Shown: positions 9,160 through 18,420 of the stretch, one piece after another
Layout of the letters: the number at the start of each line of letters is the position of its first letter
How positions within the stretch are numbered: the first letter of the stretch is position 1
DNA from: Pseudomonas californiensis
GTDB lineage: Bacteria > Pseudomonadota > Gammaproteobacteria > Pseudomonadales > Pseudomonadaceae
Direction: 5' to 3'
Assembly (NCBI RefSeq): GCF_021147775.1
Contig: NZ_JAGTPK010000005.1
Span: forward strand, 171,285-235,284
DNA: 64,000 nucleotides
Notes under the pieces: generated by a model
Told to the model about the DNA's origin: nothing
What the model saw: the letters and a program-made list of their open reading frames with translations, nothing else
The model's database searches: none
Translations under genes and position numbers: made by a program

Positions 9160-11208
9160 ATGCTGGACATGGCCATGCCATTTCTTGTGATCCTCTGCGT
9201 CGCAACGCTTACCCTGATTGCCTTGGCATTATTGATCAAGACCTTTTACGTCAAGGTGCCACAAGGTACCGCGTTGATCGTCAACGATCTGTCCAGTAGC
9301 CCCAAGGTCTATTTCACCGGTGCCCTGGTCCTGCCTTACCTCTACTTCAACGAGAAGATGCAGATCAGTGTCATCACGCTGGAAATTGATCGCAAAGGCA
9401 AGGGTGGGCTGATTTGTCGGGACAACATGCGTGCCGATATCACCGTGGCATTTTTCCTGCGGGTCAACGAGACCCGTGAAGACGTGCTCAAGGTTGCCAA
9501 GGCCATTGGCGTCCAGCGCGCCTCCGACAAGGTCGCCGTCAACGAGCTGTTCAATGCCAAGTTTTCCGAAGCGCTCAAGACCGTTGGCAAACAATTCGAC
9601 TTCGTCGAGCTGTTTGAGGATCGCGTCCGCTTCCGTGATGAAATCGTCAATGTGATTGGCCAGGATCTGTCCGGCTATGTGCTTGAAGACGTGGCCATCG
9701 ACTTTCTCGAGCAGACACCCAAGGTGGATCTTGACCGGGACAACATCCTCGACGCCGAAGGTATTCGCAAGATTACCGAGCTGACGTCCGTTCATAACGT
9801 CATTACCAATGAACTGGAATGTGACCAGGCACTGAAGATTCAGAAGAAAAACGTCGAGACGATCGAGGCCAGTCTTGCGCTTGAACGCCAGGAGGCGGAT
9901 GCCCAGGCGCGGCAAAAACGCGAAATCGCCTCGGTGATTGCTCGTGAAGAGGCCGAAACACTAAAGGTTCAATCCGAGGAGCACTTGCGAGCCGAAGAGG
10001 CCCGGATCGCCACTGCGCAGCGTATCGATGTCGCGTGTGTCAATCACCAGCGTGAAGTGGATGTCGCCAGCCAGAACAGTGAACGCGTGGTCATGCTGGA
10101 GAAGGAAACCGTCATTCGCGCTCAGGCCCTGGCTCAGGTTGATCGTGAACGTGAGGTGTCATTGAGCCGCATCGAGCGTGATCGTCAGCTTGAAGAAAAG
10201 CGTGGAGAGATCGCCAACGTCACTCGCGAGCGTGTCATCGTCGAAAAAACCGTGGCGCAGGAAGAGGAGGCCATCACGACGTTACGTATGATCGCCGATG
10301 CAGACCGCAAGAAAACCGTCGTCATTACTGAGGCCCAGGCTCAGGCCGAGCGCGATCTTGTCTGTCTGGTCAAACAGGCTGAGGCGGATACCGTGGTATC
10401 GGAATTTCGGGCCAAAGAGTTGGTGACCCTGGCCGACGCTGATTTGCGCAAGGCGGAACGCGAATCTCAGGCTGCGATCAAACGCGCCGAAGGAGTCCGT
10501 GCCGAGAAGGCAGCTTCCGGTCTGGCTGAAGCCGAAGTCCGTATTCAGATTGCAGAGGCTATCGAGCGTGAGGGACAGGCTGAAGCGCTGGTGCTCAAGC
10601 AGCGTCTGTTGTCCAAGGCCGAAGGTGAACGCGCCATTGGTGAGTCGGATGCGGATGTGCGCGTACAAATTGCCGAAGCCATTGAGCGCGAGGGGCTGGC
10701 GGAAGCGGCAGTGTTGAAGCAGCGTCTGCTTTCCCAGGCTGCAGGTGACAAAGCTATCGGTGAGTCAAGGGCCGCGACCATTCAGGACGTGGGCGTTGCC
10801 GAGGCAGAGGTTCTGCAGAGGCGTTTTGAAGCCGAGGCGGCCGGTCTGACCGAGAAGTTCGACGCAATGCAGAAGCTGACAGGTGGAGCCCGAGAACACG
10901 AAGAGTTCCGCCTTGCGTTGCAAAGCCAGTTCGATATCACCATGGCAGGTATTGCGGCCAACGAGAAAATCGCCGAACAACAGGCAGAAGTATTATCGGC
11001 TGCGATGAGCAAGGCCAGCATCCAGTTTGTGGGAGGAGGGGATAACGGCGTGTTCGATTCGTTCGTGAAATCCCTGTCAGTAGGCAAGGCAATCGAGGGT
11101 CTGAATCAGAGCAGCCCGCTTGCCGCTCAGGTTATTCAGACCGGGCTCGGCATGTTGGCCAAGGTTGCCAGTGACCGATCTTCCGACCGCCAGACCGAAG
11201 GTCAGTAG
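9160..11208 (+). CDS. YqiK-like flotillin (SPFH/Band 7 protein)
   Basis: A 682-residue flotillin. A membrane anchor (about 5-28) is followed by an SPFH/Band 7 domain (about 30-200, with YVKVPQGTALIV and MRADITVAFFLRVN). Then come several hundred residues of heptad-rich coiled coil, rich in Glu, Arg and Ala. A near-perfect 40-residue tandem duplication lies at residues 457-496 and 497-536 (10528-10647 and 10648-10767; both units contain QIAEAIEREG and VLKQRLLS). Flotillins organise membrane microdomains. The gene sits between a NfeD-like gene and a giant AAA+ ATPase, which suggests a joint membrane-repair or stress complex (inference). Confidence 0.87.
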   Translation: MLDMAMPFLVILCVATLTLIALALLIKTFYVKVPQGTALIVNDLSSSPKVYFTGALVLPYLYFNEKMQISVITLEIDRKGKGGLICRDNMRADITVAFFLRVNETREDVLKVAKAIGVQRASDKVAVNELFNAKFSEALKTVGKQFDFVELFEDRVRFRDEIVNVIGQDLSGYVLEDVAIDFLEQTPKVDLDRDNILDAEGIRKITELTSVHNVITNELECDQALKIQKKNVETIEASLALERQEADAQARQKREIASVIAREEAETLKVQSEEHLRAEEARIATAQRIDVACVNHQREVDVASQNSERVVMLEKETVIRAQALAQVDREREVSLSRIERDRQLEEKRGEIANVTRERVIVEKTVAQEEEAITTLRMIADADRKKTVVITEAQAQAERDLVCLVKQAEADTVVSEFRAKELVTLADADLRKAERESQAAIKRAEGVRAEKAASGLAEAEVRIQIAEAIEREGQAEALVLKQRLLSKAEGERAIGESDADVRVQIAEAIEREGLAEAAVLKQRLLSQAAGDKAIGESRAATIQDVGVAEAEVLQRRFEAEAAGLTEKFDAMQKLTGGAREHEEFRLALQSQFDITMAGIAANEKIAEQQAEVLSAAMSKASIQFVGGGDNGVFDSFVKSLSVGKAIEGLNQSSPLAAQVIQTGLGMLAKVASDRSSDRQTEGQ

Positions 11209-11277
11209 TCGATTTGCCGTCGCCCGGCACTGACCGGGCGCCTCTCTCCCCCAGCGACACTCCATTCGGATTGGCCC

Positions 11278-14200
11278 ATGCCCCAGGAACAGTTTGTAAA
11301 CCCGATTCAGGAAGCGTCCAACAAGGCGGTCACTGAAAGCGGGGCCTACGAAGTATTGCTCAAGCGCCTGCAAGAACAGGGTCACAACCTGTCCCTACAG
11401 GTCGACACGCTTAATACGCAAAGGCTTGAAGAGTTCGGTTGCAGTTCAATGGAGATACTGGGGCGAACTCGACTGCGCACGGAAAAAAACTGTGTTCCGA
11501 GGGCTATTGTTCGGGTCGGCCAGGATCTTCTGTTTGGCTACAACGTTGCACCTGGGCCGAACGTGGGAGCCCGACTCGAAGACGTTTTTGCTTTGTATCG
11601 ACTCGACGATAGCAAAGAGGGTTATGAGGCCCAGGCCATTGACCTGGAGGGAAGCTGGCTGGCTGACCCGGTATTTCACAAGGATTTCGCGGAGCTTTAC
11701 ACCTATTACCGTGACGCCCGATTGCTCGAATTGCTCGTCCTCGAAAACCGGCTGTTGGCCAGCTTTCAATTCGGCGAGCGCATGACGGATATTCGCGTAT
11801 TTCGTTGGTCGATAAGTAGTGCGGACAACGACGTACGCTATCTCGATAATCGTGGAGAGCGCGACATCACCGCAGTTCCTCCTTACGATTTCGAGTGGGT
11901 CCAGGCAGGTCGGGAACTGATCGTCAGCGATCAAACGCCTCGAATCGACATTCTGGGCAGCATTGCTGTTCATCTGGACAACGGAGACGTGGTTGTCAGT
12001 GGTAGTAGCGACGAGTCAGCATCAAAGCTGGAGTTGTACCGCGAGGCTTTGATCGTAAAGAATCAGTCACTGCCGGACCTTCAGGTCGCGTTTGCCCGCT
12101 TGGGCAATCTGACCCTGCTGAGCATCCGGCCCTACAAGGAAGATCAGTGTCGTTACCTGGTCTTTAATCTGAAAGAACTCACCCTGACCCGGATCGATGC
12201 TATCGGTCTTGCGTGTCAGCAGCTTCCCGACAATCACGGCATCATATTTCCCGGCGGGATCTACCTCCAAAACGCAGAACATAGAACCTTTGAGTCTGCG
12301 ATGCAAAACATGCCCTTCAAGCGTTTGCTGCGGTCGCCCAATGGCGAGGACTTCATGTATGTCTTTCATGATGCGGTGGAGGGGCGCTCGGCGTTGTTCA
12401 CGTACAACATCATCCGGCGCCAGTTGCTGACACCGGTATTCGGTCATGGTCATGCGCATCTGCAAGATGGCCGCATGGTGATTTTCTCGGCCGAAGCCGA
12501 ACCGGTTCGTAACCATCCTGTACAGATCTGGCAGACACCTTTTTTCACTGAGGAGTATGCAGCAGAGCAGACGTCCAGCCATTCGTTCCTCGGCCGGATC
12601 GGTAATGCTGAACTGGTCCGAGGCGTTTCCGACCTGTACGGCCTTGCCAGAGAAGCCTGTGCGACAAGCGTCACTGCTTCGCGTTTTCTGGGGTTGGGGC
12701 GACACGTCGCTTTTCTGTTCGACAAGTATCACTGGTTTGCCCATGAACACATTGCTTCAGTAACAGCCATGCTTCACAGCATTGCGGAGATCGGCAGTTT
12801 GATCGCTGACGAATTCGAGAAAGTCGAACAGCTCCGTGTTCATGCCGCCCGTCTTATGCAGGATGCACGGCAACGTCACATTTCACTGTCCGGCCAGATT
12901 CGCGCTGACCACTGTGAGGATATTCAGGGCTTTGTGACACGACTGGACTTGATCACTGAACTGCGGGGCCATCTGTTGACGCTCGGTGAGCAGCGCTACA
13001 TTGATGTTACGGCCATCAGCGAAATAGAGCAGCAGTTGCAGTCCGAGTTCGAGCGCACCGCTGGCGATGCTCTGGATTTCATATGTCAGCCCGAAGCCTT
13101 GCTGCCTTACACCACGCAACTCGACGAGCTCGACCGTGTTGTGCGGGCGTCTGCATCTGTGTTCGAACTGGAGCAGCCTATGGAAGCTCTGGGAAAGATG
13201 GCGACCGGTCTGGATCTGTTGTCGACGCTTGCCAGCTCGCTGAACATCGATGACACCACGCAGCGCACTTATATCGTCGAAGCGATCTCGAACATCTACG
13301 CGCACATGAACCAGTCCATGGCGCATGCTCGATCCCGCAGCAAGACGCTTGCGTCATCCGAGTCCATTGCGCAGTTTGCCGCACAGTTTCAAATGATCAG
13401 CCAAAGTCTGGCGCACGCATTGGCGTTGGCGAGCAGCCCGCAAGCCTGCGACGACCAGTTGACCAAGCTGCTGATTCAACTGGATGAGCTGGAAAGCCGG
13501 TTTGGTGAGCATGAGTCATTTCTGAACGATGTCATGGTCAAGCGTGACGAGGTGCTGGACGTTTTTGAGCAGCAAAAACAGACATTGATCGATGCGCGTC
13601 AACGTCAAGCCCAAGGGCTTCTGGAGGCGTCCATACGAATCCTGGACAGCCTGCCACGTCGTCTTTCGGGTTGCCTGGGCATTGATCGACTGAATGCGTT
13701 TTTTTCCACCGTCCCGCAGATACTCAAAGTGCGCGAACTTTGCAGCCGTTTGCGGACGCTTGAGGACAGCGTAAAGGCCGATGACATTGAAGCGCGTCTG
13801 AAGGCCGTCCGCGATCAGGCCGCCAGGGGTCAACGGGACAAAGTCGATTTGTTCGATGCCAGCGGCACTCGCTTGAGGCTGGGACCAAGACACTTTTTCA
13901 ACATCAATACCCAGGCGCTGGATTTGACCTTGATGCCACGCGACGAGCATCTATATCTGCACATCACCGGTACTGATTTTTTCGACCGTTTGAATGATGC
14001 GAGCATTGCGTCGTTTCGCTCCTGCTTTCAAGCCAGCCTGGAATCCGAGTCTGAGTGTGTCTATCGAAGTGAATACCTTGCCGGACAAGTGCTCGATGCC
14101 GCAACGCGCGCAGGCACTGATCTGGTGCAGATGACGTTCGAGCAGTTGGAGCAGCACATCCGTCAATTTTGCCCTCCCCTGTACAAACAGGGTTATGAAA

Positions 14201-16215
14201 AGGGGGTTCATGACCATGACGCCGCGCTGCTGCTTCAGCAGGTGATGCCTTGCATGGCCGCGGCTGGCCTGCTGCGTTTCAGCCCGGCGGCAAGGGCGTT
14301 CGCCCTGATCGCATGGCACCTGCCCGGCCAGTTCGAGTCCAGGATGACGGACTGGCGAAGCCGGGCACGCTCCAGTTCTGCGGTCCTGAGACTGTTCCGC
14401 CACCCTGATGGCGTGATCGAGATGCGCAAGGACATCGCTTTGACGCTCAAGTCCTTCGCTACAGATGTACGCTTGCCTGTATCGACCGAGCTCATATCCG
14501 AAAGCGCAGAATATCTGTTGGCTGCATTGATGCAGGACTCTCTCGTTTTTGAGGTCAGCGGACATGGCCCACACATTCTGGGTGCGCTTGAGCGGCGTCT
14601 GGAAGCCGAAGGCTGTGGTAATGAACTGACCGATGCAGTGCGGGGAATGGAGGACGATCTGTGTGGACGATGGTCACTGATTGGCCATTGGGTAGCGGGT
14701 GTCTGTCGCGACCTTGAGCCGACGTTTGCTCACTTTGCACCTGAAGCAGCGGCGTTGCTGTTGCTGCGTTTCGCTGGCAAACCGGCACCTCGGGTCAATG
14801 ACTGCAGTCTGAATGTACGAGTGAGCGGCTTACTGGGGGAGCATCCGACCTTCAACTCGGGCTCCAAGGCGTTTGCTCTGGATGACTGGTTTACGCGCCT
14901 TCGTGCACATCACGACGATTTTGTACCGAAGCTCCATGGTTATCAGTCGTTGCGACAGTCGATACTGCGTCGTGAGCGCGAGGTATTGCGCATCAATGAG
15001 TTCCAGCCTCGTCCCCTCACGTCCTTCGTTCGAAATCGACTGATCAATGATGTCTACCTGCCTCTGATTGCCGATAACCTGGCCAAGCAGACAGGTGCTG
15101 CCGGTGAGGCGCGGCGCAGCGACCTTATGGGTCTGCTGATGCTCATTTCTCCACCCGGATATGGCAAGACTTCCCTGATCGAATACGTTGCCCTGCAGTT
15201 GGGCATGGCCCTCGTCAAGATCAACGGGCCTGCGCTGGGGCACCGTACGATCTCTCTGGATCCTGGGCAGGCGTTGGATGGACCTGCGCGCATGGAGCTT
15301 GAAAAGCTCAACCTTGCGCTTGAGATGGGCAACAACGTCTGCCTGCTGATCGATGATATCCAGCATTTGTCGCCCGAGTTTCTACAGAAATTCATTTCGC
15401 TGTGTGATGGCTCCCGGAGTATCGAAAGTGTCTGGAAAGGCCGGGCCAGAACCCGCGATCTGCGTGGCAAGAAGTTCTGGATCGTCATGGCCGGCAACCC
15501 TTATACCGAGTCCGGCGAGTTGTTCAAAATCCCTGACATGCTGGTCAACCGCGCCGATGTCCACAATCTGGGTGAGGTATCAGGCGCCGACCAAAGCGCT
15601 TTTGCCCTGAGCTATATCGAAAACTGCATGACTTCAAATCCGGTACTGGCCAGGTTGGCCAATCGCGACACCCGGGACCTCTATAAATTGCTCGGGCATA
15701 CAGGCGAGCAGGGCATCAGCGTCAGCGATCTGAGCCATGCCTACAGCCTTGCAGATGTGGCCGAGTTGAGCAGCACGCTACGTCACCTGATGGCCGTGCG
15801 GGATGTGTTGTTGCGGGTCAATGCGGCTTATATCGACAGCGCTTCCCAGGCCGATGAATACCGGACCGAGCCTGCGTTTCGCCTGCAGGGCAGTTACCGC
15901 AACATGAACAGGCTGGCTGAAAAAATATCGGCGGTCATGAACGCTGCGGAGATCGATCAGTTGATTTCAGAACACTACCGTGGCGAGTCGCAGTTGCTTA
16001 CTCACGGTGCCGAAGAGAATCTATTGAAACTTGCCGAGATACGCGGACGTTTGACGGACGTGCAAGCGATTCGCTGGGAGCAGATCAAGAAAACGTTCGC
16101 CCGGAATCAGGCGATGGGTGGAGACGGCACAGACGTCGGCAACCGAATTGTCGCTCAGCTCAGCGAAGCGGTTGAGGGCATCCGGGCTATTGCTGAAAGA
16201 CCGCGTCTGTCTTAG
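11278..16215 (+). CDS. Giant AAA+ ATPase with DUF3686-type N-terminal region
   Basis: A 1645-residue cytoplasmic protein of the group usually annotated as DNA-repair ATPase, a name without functional support. The N-terminal 450 or so residues are beta-rich and resemble the DUF3686 region of this group. The middle (about 500-1250) is helical. The C-terminal AAA+ module has Walker A PPGYGKTS (about 1292), Walker B CLLIDD (about 1354), sensor-1-like IVMAGNP (about 1402) and a candidate Arg finger in LVNRADV. It is the last gene of the PspA-YqiJ-flotillin operon, 69 bases after the flotillin. Its stop overlaps that of the convergent DUF1513 gene. Such ATPases recur with PspA and flotillin genes in other bacteria, which argues for a membrane-linked remodelling role (inference). 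Confidence 0.75.
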   Translation: MPQEQFVNPIQEASNKAVTESGAYEVLLKRLQEQGHNLSLQVDTLNTQRLEEFGCSSMEILGRTRLRTEKNCVPRAIVRVGQDLLFGYNVAPGPNVGARLEDVFALYRLDDSKEGYEAQAIDLEGSWLADPVFHKDFAELYTYYRDARLLELLVLENRLLASFQFGERMTDIRVFRWSISSADNDVRYLDNRGERDITAVPPYDFEWVQAGRELIVSDQTPRIDILGSIAVHLDNGDVVVSGSSDESASKLELYREALIVKNQSLPDLQVAFARLGNLTLLSIRPYKEDQCRYLVFNLKELTLTRIDAIGLACQQLPDNHGIIFPGGIYLQNAEHRTFESAMQNMPFKRLLRSPNGEDFMYVFHDAVEGRSALFTYNIIRRQLLTPVFGHGHAHLQDGRMVIFSAEAEPVRNHPVQIWQTPFFTEEYAAEQTSSHSFLGRIGNAELVRGVSDLYGLAREACATSVTASRFLGLGRHVAFLFDKYHWFAHEHIASVTAMLHSIAEIGSLIADEFEKVEQLRVHAARLMQDARQRHISLSGQIRADHCEDIQGFVTRLDLITELRGHLLTLGEQRYIDVTAISEIEQQLQSEFERTAGDALDFICQPEALLPYTTQLDELDRVVRASASVFELEQPMEALGKMATGLDLLSTLASSLNIDDTTQRTYIVEAISNIYAHMNQSMAHARSRSKTLASSESIAQFAAQFQMISQSLAHALALASSPQACDDQLTKLLIQLDELESRFGEHESFLNDVMVKRDEVLDVFEQQKQTLIDARQRQAQGLLEASIRILDSLPRRLSGCLGIDRLNAFFSTVPQILKVRELCSRLRTLEDSVKADDIEARLKAVRDQAARGQRDKVDLFDASGTRLRLGPRHFFNINTQALDLTLMPRDEHLYLHITGTDFFDRLNDASIASFRSCFQASLESESECVYRSEYLAGQVLDAATRAGTDLVQMTFEQLEQHIRQFCPPLYKQGYEKGVHDHDAALLLQQVMPCMAAAGLLRFSPAARAFALIAWHLPGQFESRMTDWRSRARSSSAVLRLFRHPDGVIEMRKDIALTLKSFATDVRLPVSTELISESAEYLLAALMQDSLVFEVSGHGPHILGALERRLEAEGCGNELTDAVRGMEDDLCGRWSLIGHWVAGVCRDLEPTFAHFAPEAAALLLLRFAGKPAPRVNDCSLNVRVSGLLGEHPTFNSGSKAFALDDWFTRLRAHHDDFVPKLHGYQSLRQSILRREREVLRINEFQPRPLTSFVRNRLINDVYLPLIADNLAKQTGAAGEARRSDLMGLLMLISPPGYGKTSLIEYVALQLGMALVKINGPALGHRTISLDPGQALDGPARMELEKLNLALEMGNNVCLLIDDIQHLSPEFLQKFISLCDGSRSIESVWKGRARTRDLRGKKFWIVMAGNPYTESGELFKIPDMLVNRADVHNLGEVSGADQSAFALSYIENCMTSNPVLARLANRDTRDLYKLLGHTGEQGISVSDLSHAYSLADVAELSSTLRHLMAVRDVLLRVNAAYIDSASQADEYRTEPAFRLQGSYRNMNRLAEKISAVMNAAEIDQLISEHYRGESQLLTHGAEENLLKLAEIRGRLTDVQAIRWEQIKKTFARNQAMGGDGTDVGNRIVAQLSEAVEGIRAIAERPRLS

Positions 16216-17309
16216 ACCAGATGCAGATGGTTGTCCCAGAGCCCTGTTGGCAGGTCCAGCGGCTTTGCCAGCAATTCAGGCTTGCGGCAGTCGTAGAAGC
16301 GGCAGCGACCCTGGCCTGAGGTTACGACAAAGCCATCAGCCACCGCACCGACGCCTGCGCAATCCGGCAGCGGCGCGTCCAGTTTCACCGCGCCGCTGTC
16401 CAGATCCCAGATGAAAAGCCGGTTACCTCGCGGGGCGGTCAGCGCAACCAGACGCAGGTCGCTGTGGACCGCGACGCTGGCGGTGTAATGATTCATGGCC
16501 CGCAGTTGCTCTTCTGCCAGCGGGAAGGCTACAAAGGGCTGGCCCGGACGTTTGATCGCAAGCATTTCGGCCAGCTCGTGCGAGTCGCCCATGAACTGCT
16601 GACCCGCGACAATTGTACCGTCGCTGGCAATGCCCATATGGCGCACGCTGTTCATCTGTTGCGAGAGGGTTTCCTTGCTCAGCAGCGTGCCGTCACGCTG
16701 CATCAGCACAAGGCTGGGTTCCATGGCATGGAGGTTCATTTCCACGCGACTTTCGGCCTCAGTGCGGATCCCGCCGTTGGCGATGACCAGCGTTTCGCCG
16801 TCCGGCATCCAGGACACCTGGTGCGGTCCGATGCCGTGGGTGGATATTTCTCCCGAATGCACCAGTCGATCAGCGACGAAGCGGTAGACGCCCAGCAGCC
16901 CGCGGCCTGGGTCGCGGGTATCGTTTTCGGTGGCGTACAGCCATTCGCCGTCGCTGTGGATCACCGCGTGACCGTAAAAGTGCCGGTCCGGTTGGGAGGT
17001 AATGGTTTGCAACAGGCTGCCGTCGCGCAGGTCGACCAGATAGCTTTCAGTACCAGGGCGCCGCGCGATAAACACTGCCAGTGGCAGCGAAGGGTGATTG
17101 ATGATGTCATGGCAGCGCTGGCCTACCTGGGTAGCGAAGACCTGCGTGCCGTCGAGACGATAACCCACCGCGTAATGCCTGCCGTCGCCGTCATCGCGAG
17201 CGGACAACAGCAGCGGGCCGTGGTCTTTCTGCCTGAATACCGTCCAGCCGCCCAACGTGCATGCGCTGAGCAACAAGCTGCCGACTGCCAGGACTTGACG
17301 TCGAAACAT
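16212..17309 (-). CDS. DUF1513 periplasmic protein, predicted beta-propeller
   Basis: A 365-residue protein starting MFRRQVLAVGSLLLSACTLGG: an RR-containing signal with a lipobox-like SAC, so it is exported and perhaps lipid-anchored. The start at 17309 has GAGGTGAAGG just before it, whereas an upstream in-frame ATG lies inside the preceding imelysin gene. The body shows WD40/YVTN-like repeats (HSDGEWLYATENDTR, WMPDGETLVIANGG, IWDLDSG) expected of a seven-bladed propeller. It is the last gene of the imelysin cluster, as in the P. aeruginosa PA4370-4373 group. Function unknown. Confidence 0.78.
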   Translation of the reverse strand: MFRRQVLAVGSLLLSACTLGGWTVFRQKDHGPLLLSARDDGDGRHYAVGYRLDGTQVFATQVGQRCHDIINHPSLPLAVFIARRPGTESYLVDLRDGSLLQTITSQPDRHFYGHAVIHSDGEWLYATENDTRDPGRGLLGVYRFVADRLVHSGEISTHGIGPHQVSWMPDGETLVIANGGIRTEAESRVEMNLHAMEPSLVLMQRDGTLLSKETLSQQMNSVRHMGIASDGTIVAGQQFMGDSHELAEMLAIKRPGQPFVAFPLAEEQLRAMNHYTASVAVHSDLRLVALTAPRGNRLFIWDLDSGAVKLDAPLPDCAGVGAVADGFVVTSGQGRCRFYDCRKPELLAKPLDLPTGLWDNHLHLV

Positions 17310-17325
17310 CACCTTCACCTCTCGA

Positions 17326-18390
17326 TCAATCGCCGTCGTTGGCGTTGAAACCCAATTGAATGCCCAGCGCCTTGGCCAGTTCTCCCTCATGCAGGCGATG
17401 AACCACGTTCAGGCTGTCGTAAAACGCATTGAGTTGCTGGCGTCCAGTATCGGTGGCCAGCAGATCAGCCAACGGCGGCTTGAGTTGCGACAACAAGGCG
17501 CGGCTGGCAGCGTAGGCGGCATCAATTTTGTCAGCCAATGGTTTCTGCTCGGCGGGCAACAAACCGCGAAGGCCTTTGTTGTCTACACCGGTCCAGACGG
17601 TTTGCGCGCTGATCAGGCTGGCTTCAAGGCTGCTGAGCGACGATTTGCTGCGCCAGGCATCGGCCTGGAACGGCTGTGGCTGACCCTTGCTTTGACGACC
17701 CAGCGGAGTGCCGAGTTTTTTCTTCAGGCTGTCCAGCGCGGTGACCTGGACCCGCAGCAGTTCAGCAATCGCTTCGTGCGAATCGGCGTAGCGCTGGTTG
17801 GGAAACTTGGTCAACTGGGCGAGCATGCCATCAGTGCTGTTCCAGCGACTGAGGATTTCTTCGGCCAGGGTCTTCTGACGTTCACCGATGGCCGTCAACA
17901 ACGGGCAATACCGGGCTTTCTGTTCCGCGTTGGCCATGTCGATGTCGGCATCGAACAGAACGTACTCATAGGCGGAAAGGCCCTGCACGACAACGCTGGC
18001 CTTGGACAGCTCTTCGGCACTGATTTGCGGCTGTGCGGTGACCAGTTGTTCGACCTGACGCCCTACCAGGTTTTTCTTGTCCGGCCAGAACTGGACCTGC
18101 CAGGCTCGATTGCCTTCAGCCAGCGGGCCGATCAACAGCGGTTGCAGCTCGGCCCAGGACTTTTGCGCTTTCAGGAAGTCAGCACGGGCAGTTGCCAGGT
18201 CAGTCTTGCCCTGACAGAACGCCAGAGCGCTGCTCGCCAGTTGACGATCGGCATCCACCCAGCGGCTGTACGTCGGCAGGATCACCTGTTTGGCGATGGC
18301 AGCCGACGTGACGGCCTGGGGATCGGCTGGCGAGCAGGCACCCAATGCAAGCGCCGCAAGACTGGTCAGCAACAACTTGGGTCGGAACAT
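17326..18390 (-). CDS. Imelysin-family lipoprotein (M75-like)
   Basis: A 354-residue protein with a lipoprotein signal (LAALALGAC, acylated Cys19) and the two-repeat helical imelysin fold, recognisable from WAELQPLLIGP and SAYEYVLFD in the first half and KPLADKIDAAYAASR in the second. The family's GxHxxE motif is not intact: the matching site reads GLSAYE, with Ser for His. Imelysin-like proteins take part in periplasmic iron handling or are unverified peptidases. It lies between the di-haem protein (30 bases upstream) and the DUF1513 gene (16 bases downstream), so the three are likely co-transcribed. Confidence 0.85.
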   Translation of the reverse strand: MFRPKLLLTSLAALALGACSPADPQAVTSAAIAKQVILPTYSRWVDADRQLASSALAFCQGKTDLATARADFLKAQKSWAELQPLLIGPLAEGNRAWQVQFWPDKKNLVGRQVEQLVTAQPQISAEELSKASVVVQGLSAYEYVLFDADIDMANAEQKARYCPLLTAIGERQKTLAEEILSRWNSTDGMLAQLTKFPNQRYADSHEAIAELLRVQVTALDSLKKKLGTPLGRQSKGQPQPFQADAWRSKSSLSSLEASLISAQTVWTGVDNKGLRGLLPAEQKPLADKIDAAYAASRALLSQLKPPLADLLATDTGRQQLNAFYDSLNVVHRLHEGELAKALGIQLGFNANDGD

Positions 18391-18420
18391 GTCCGGCTCC
18401 TTAATACTTGAAAGAAAGAA

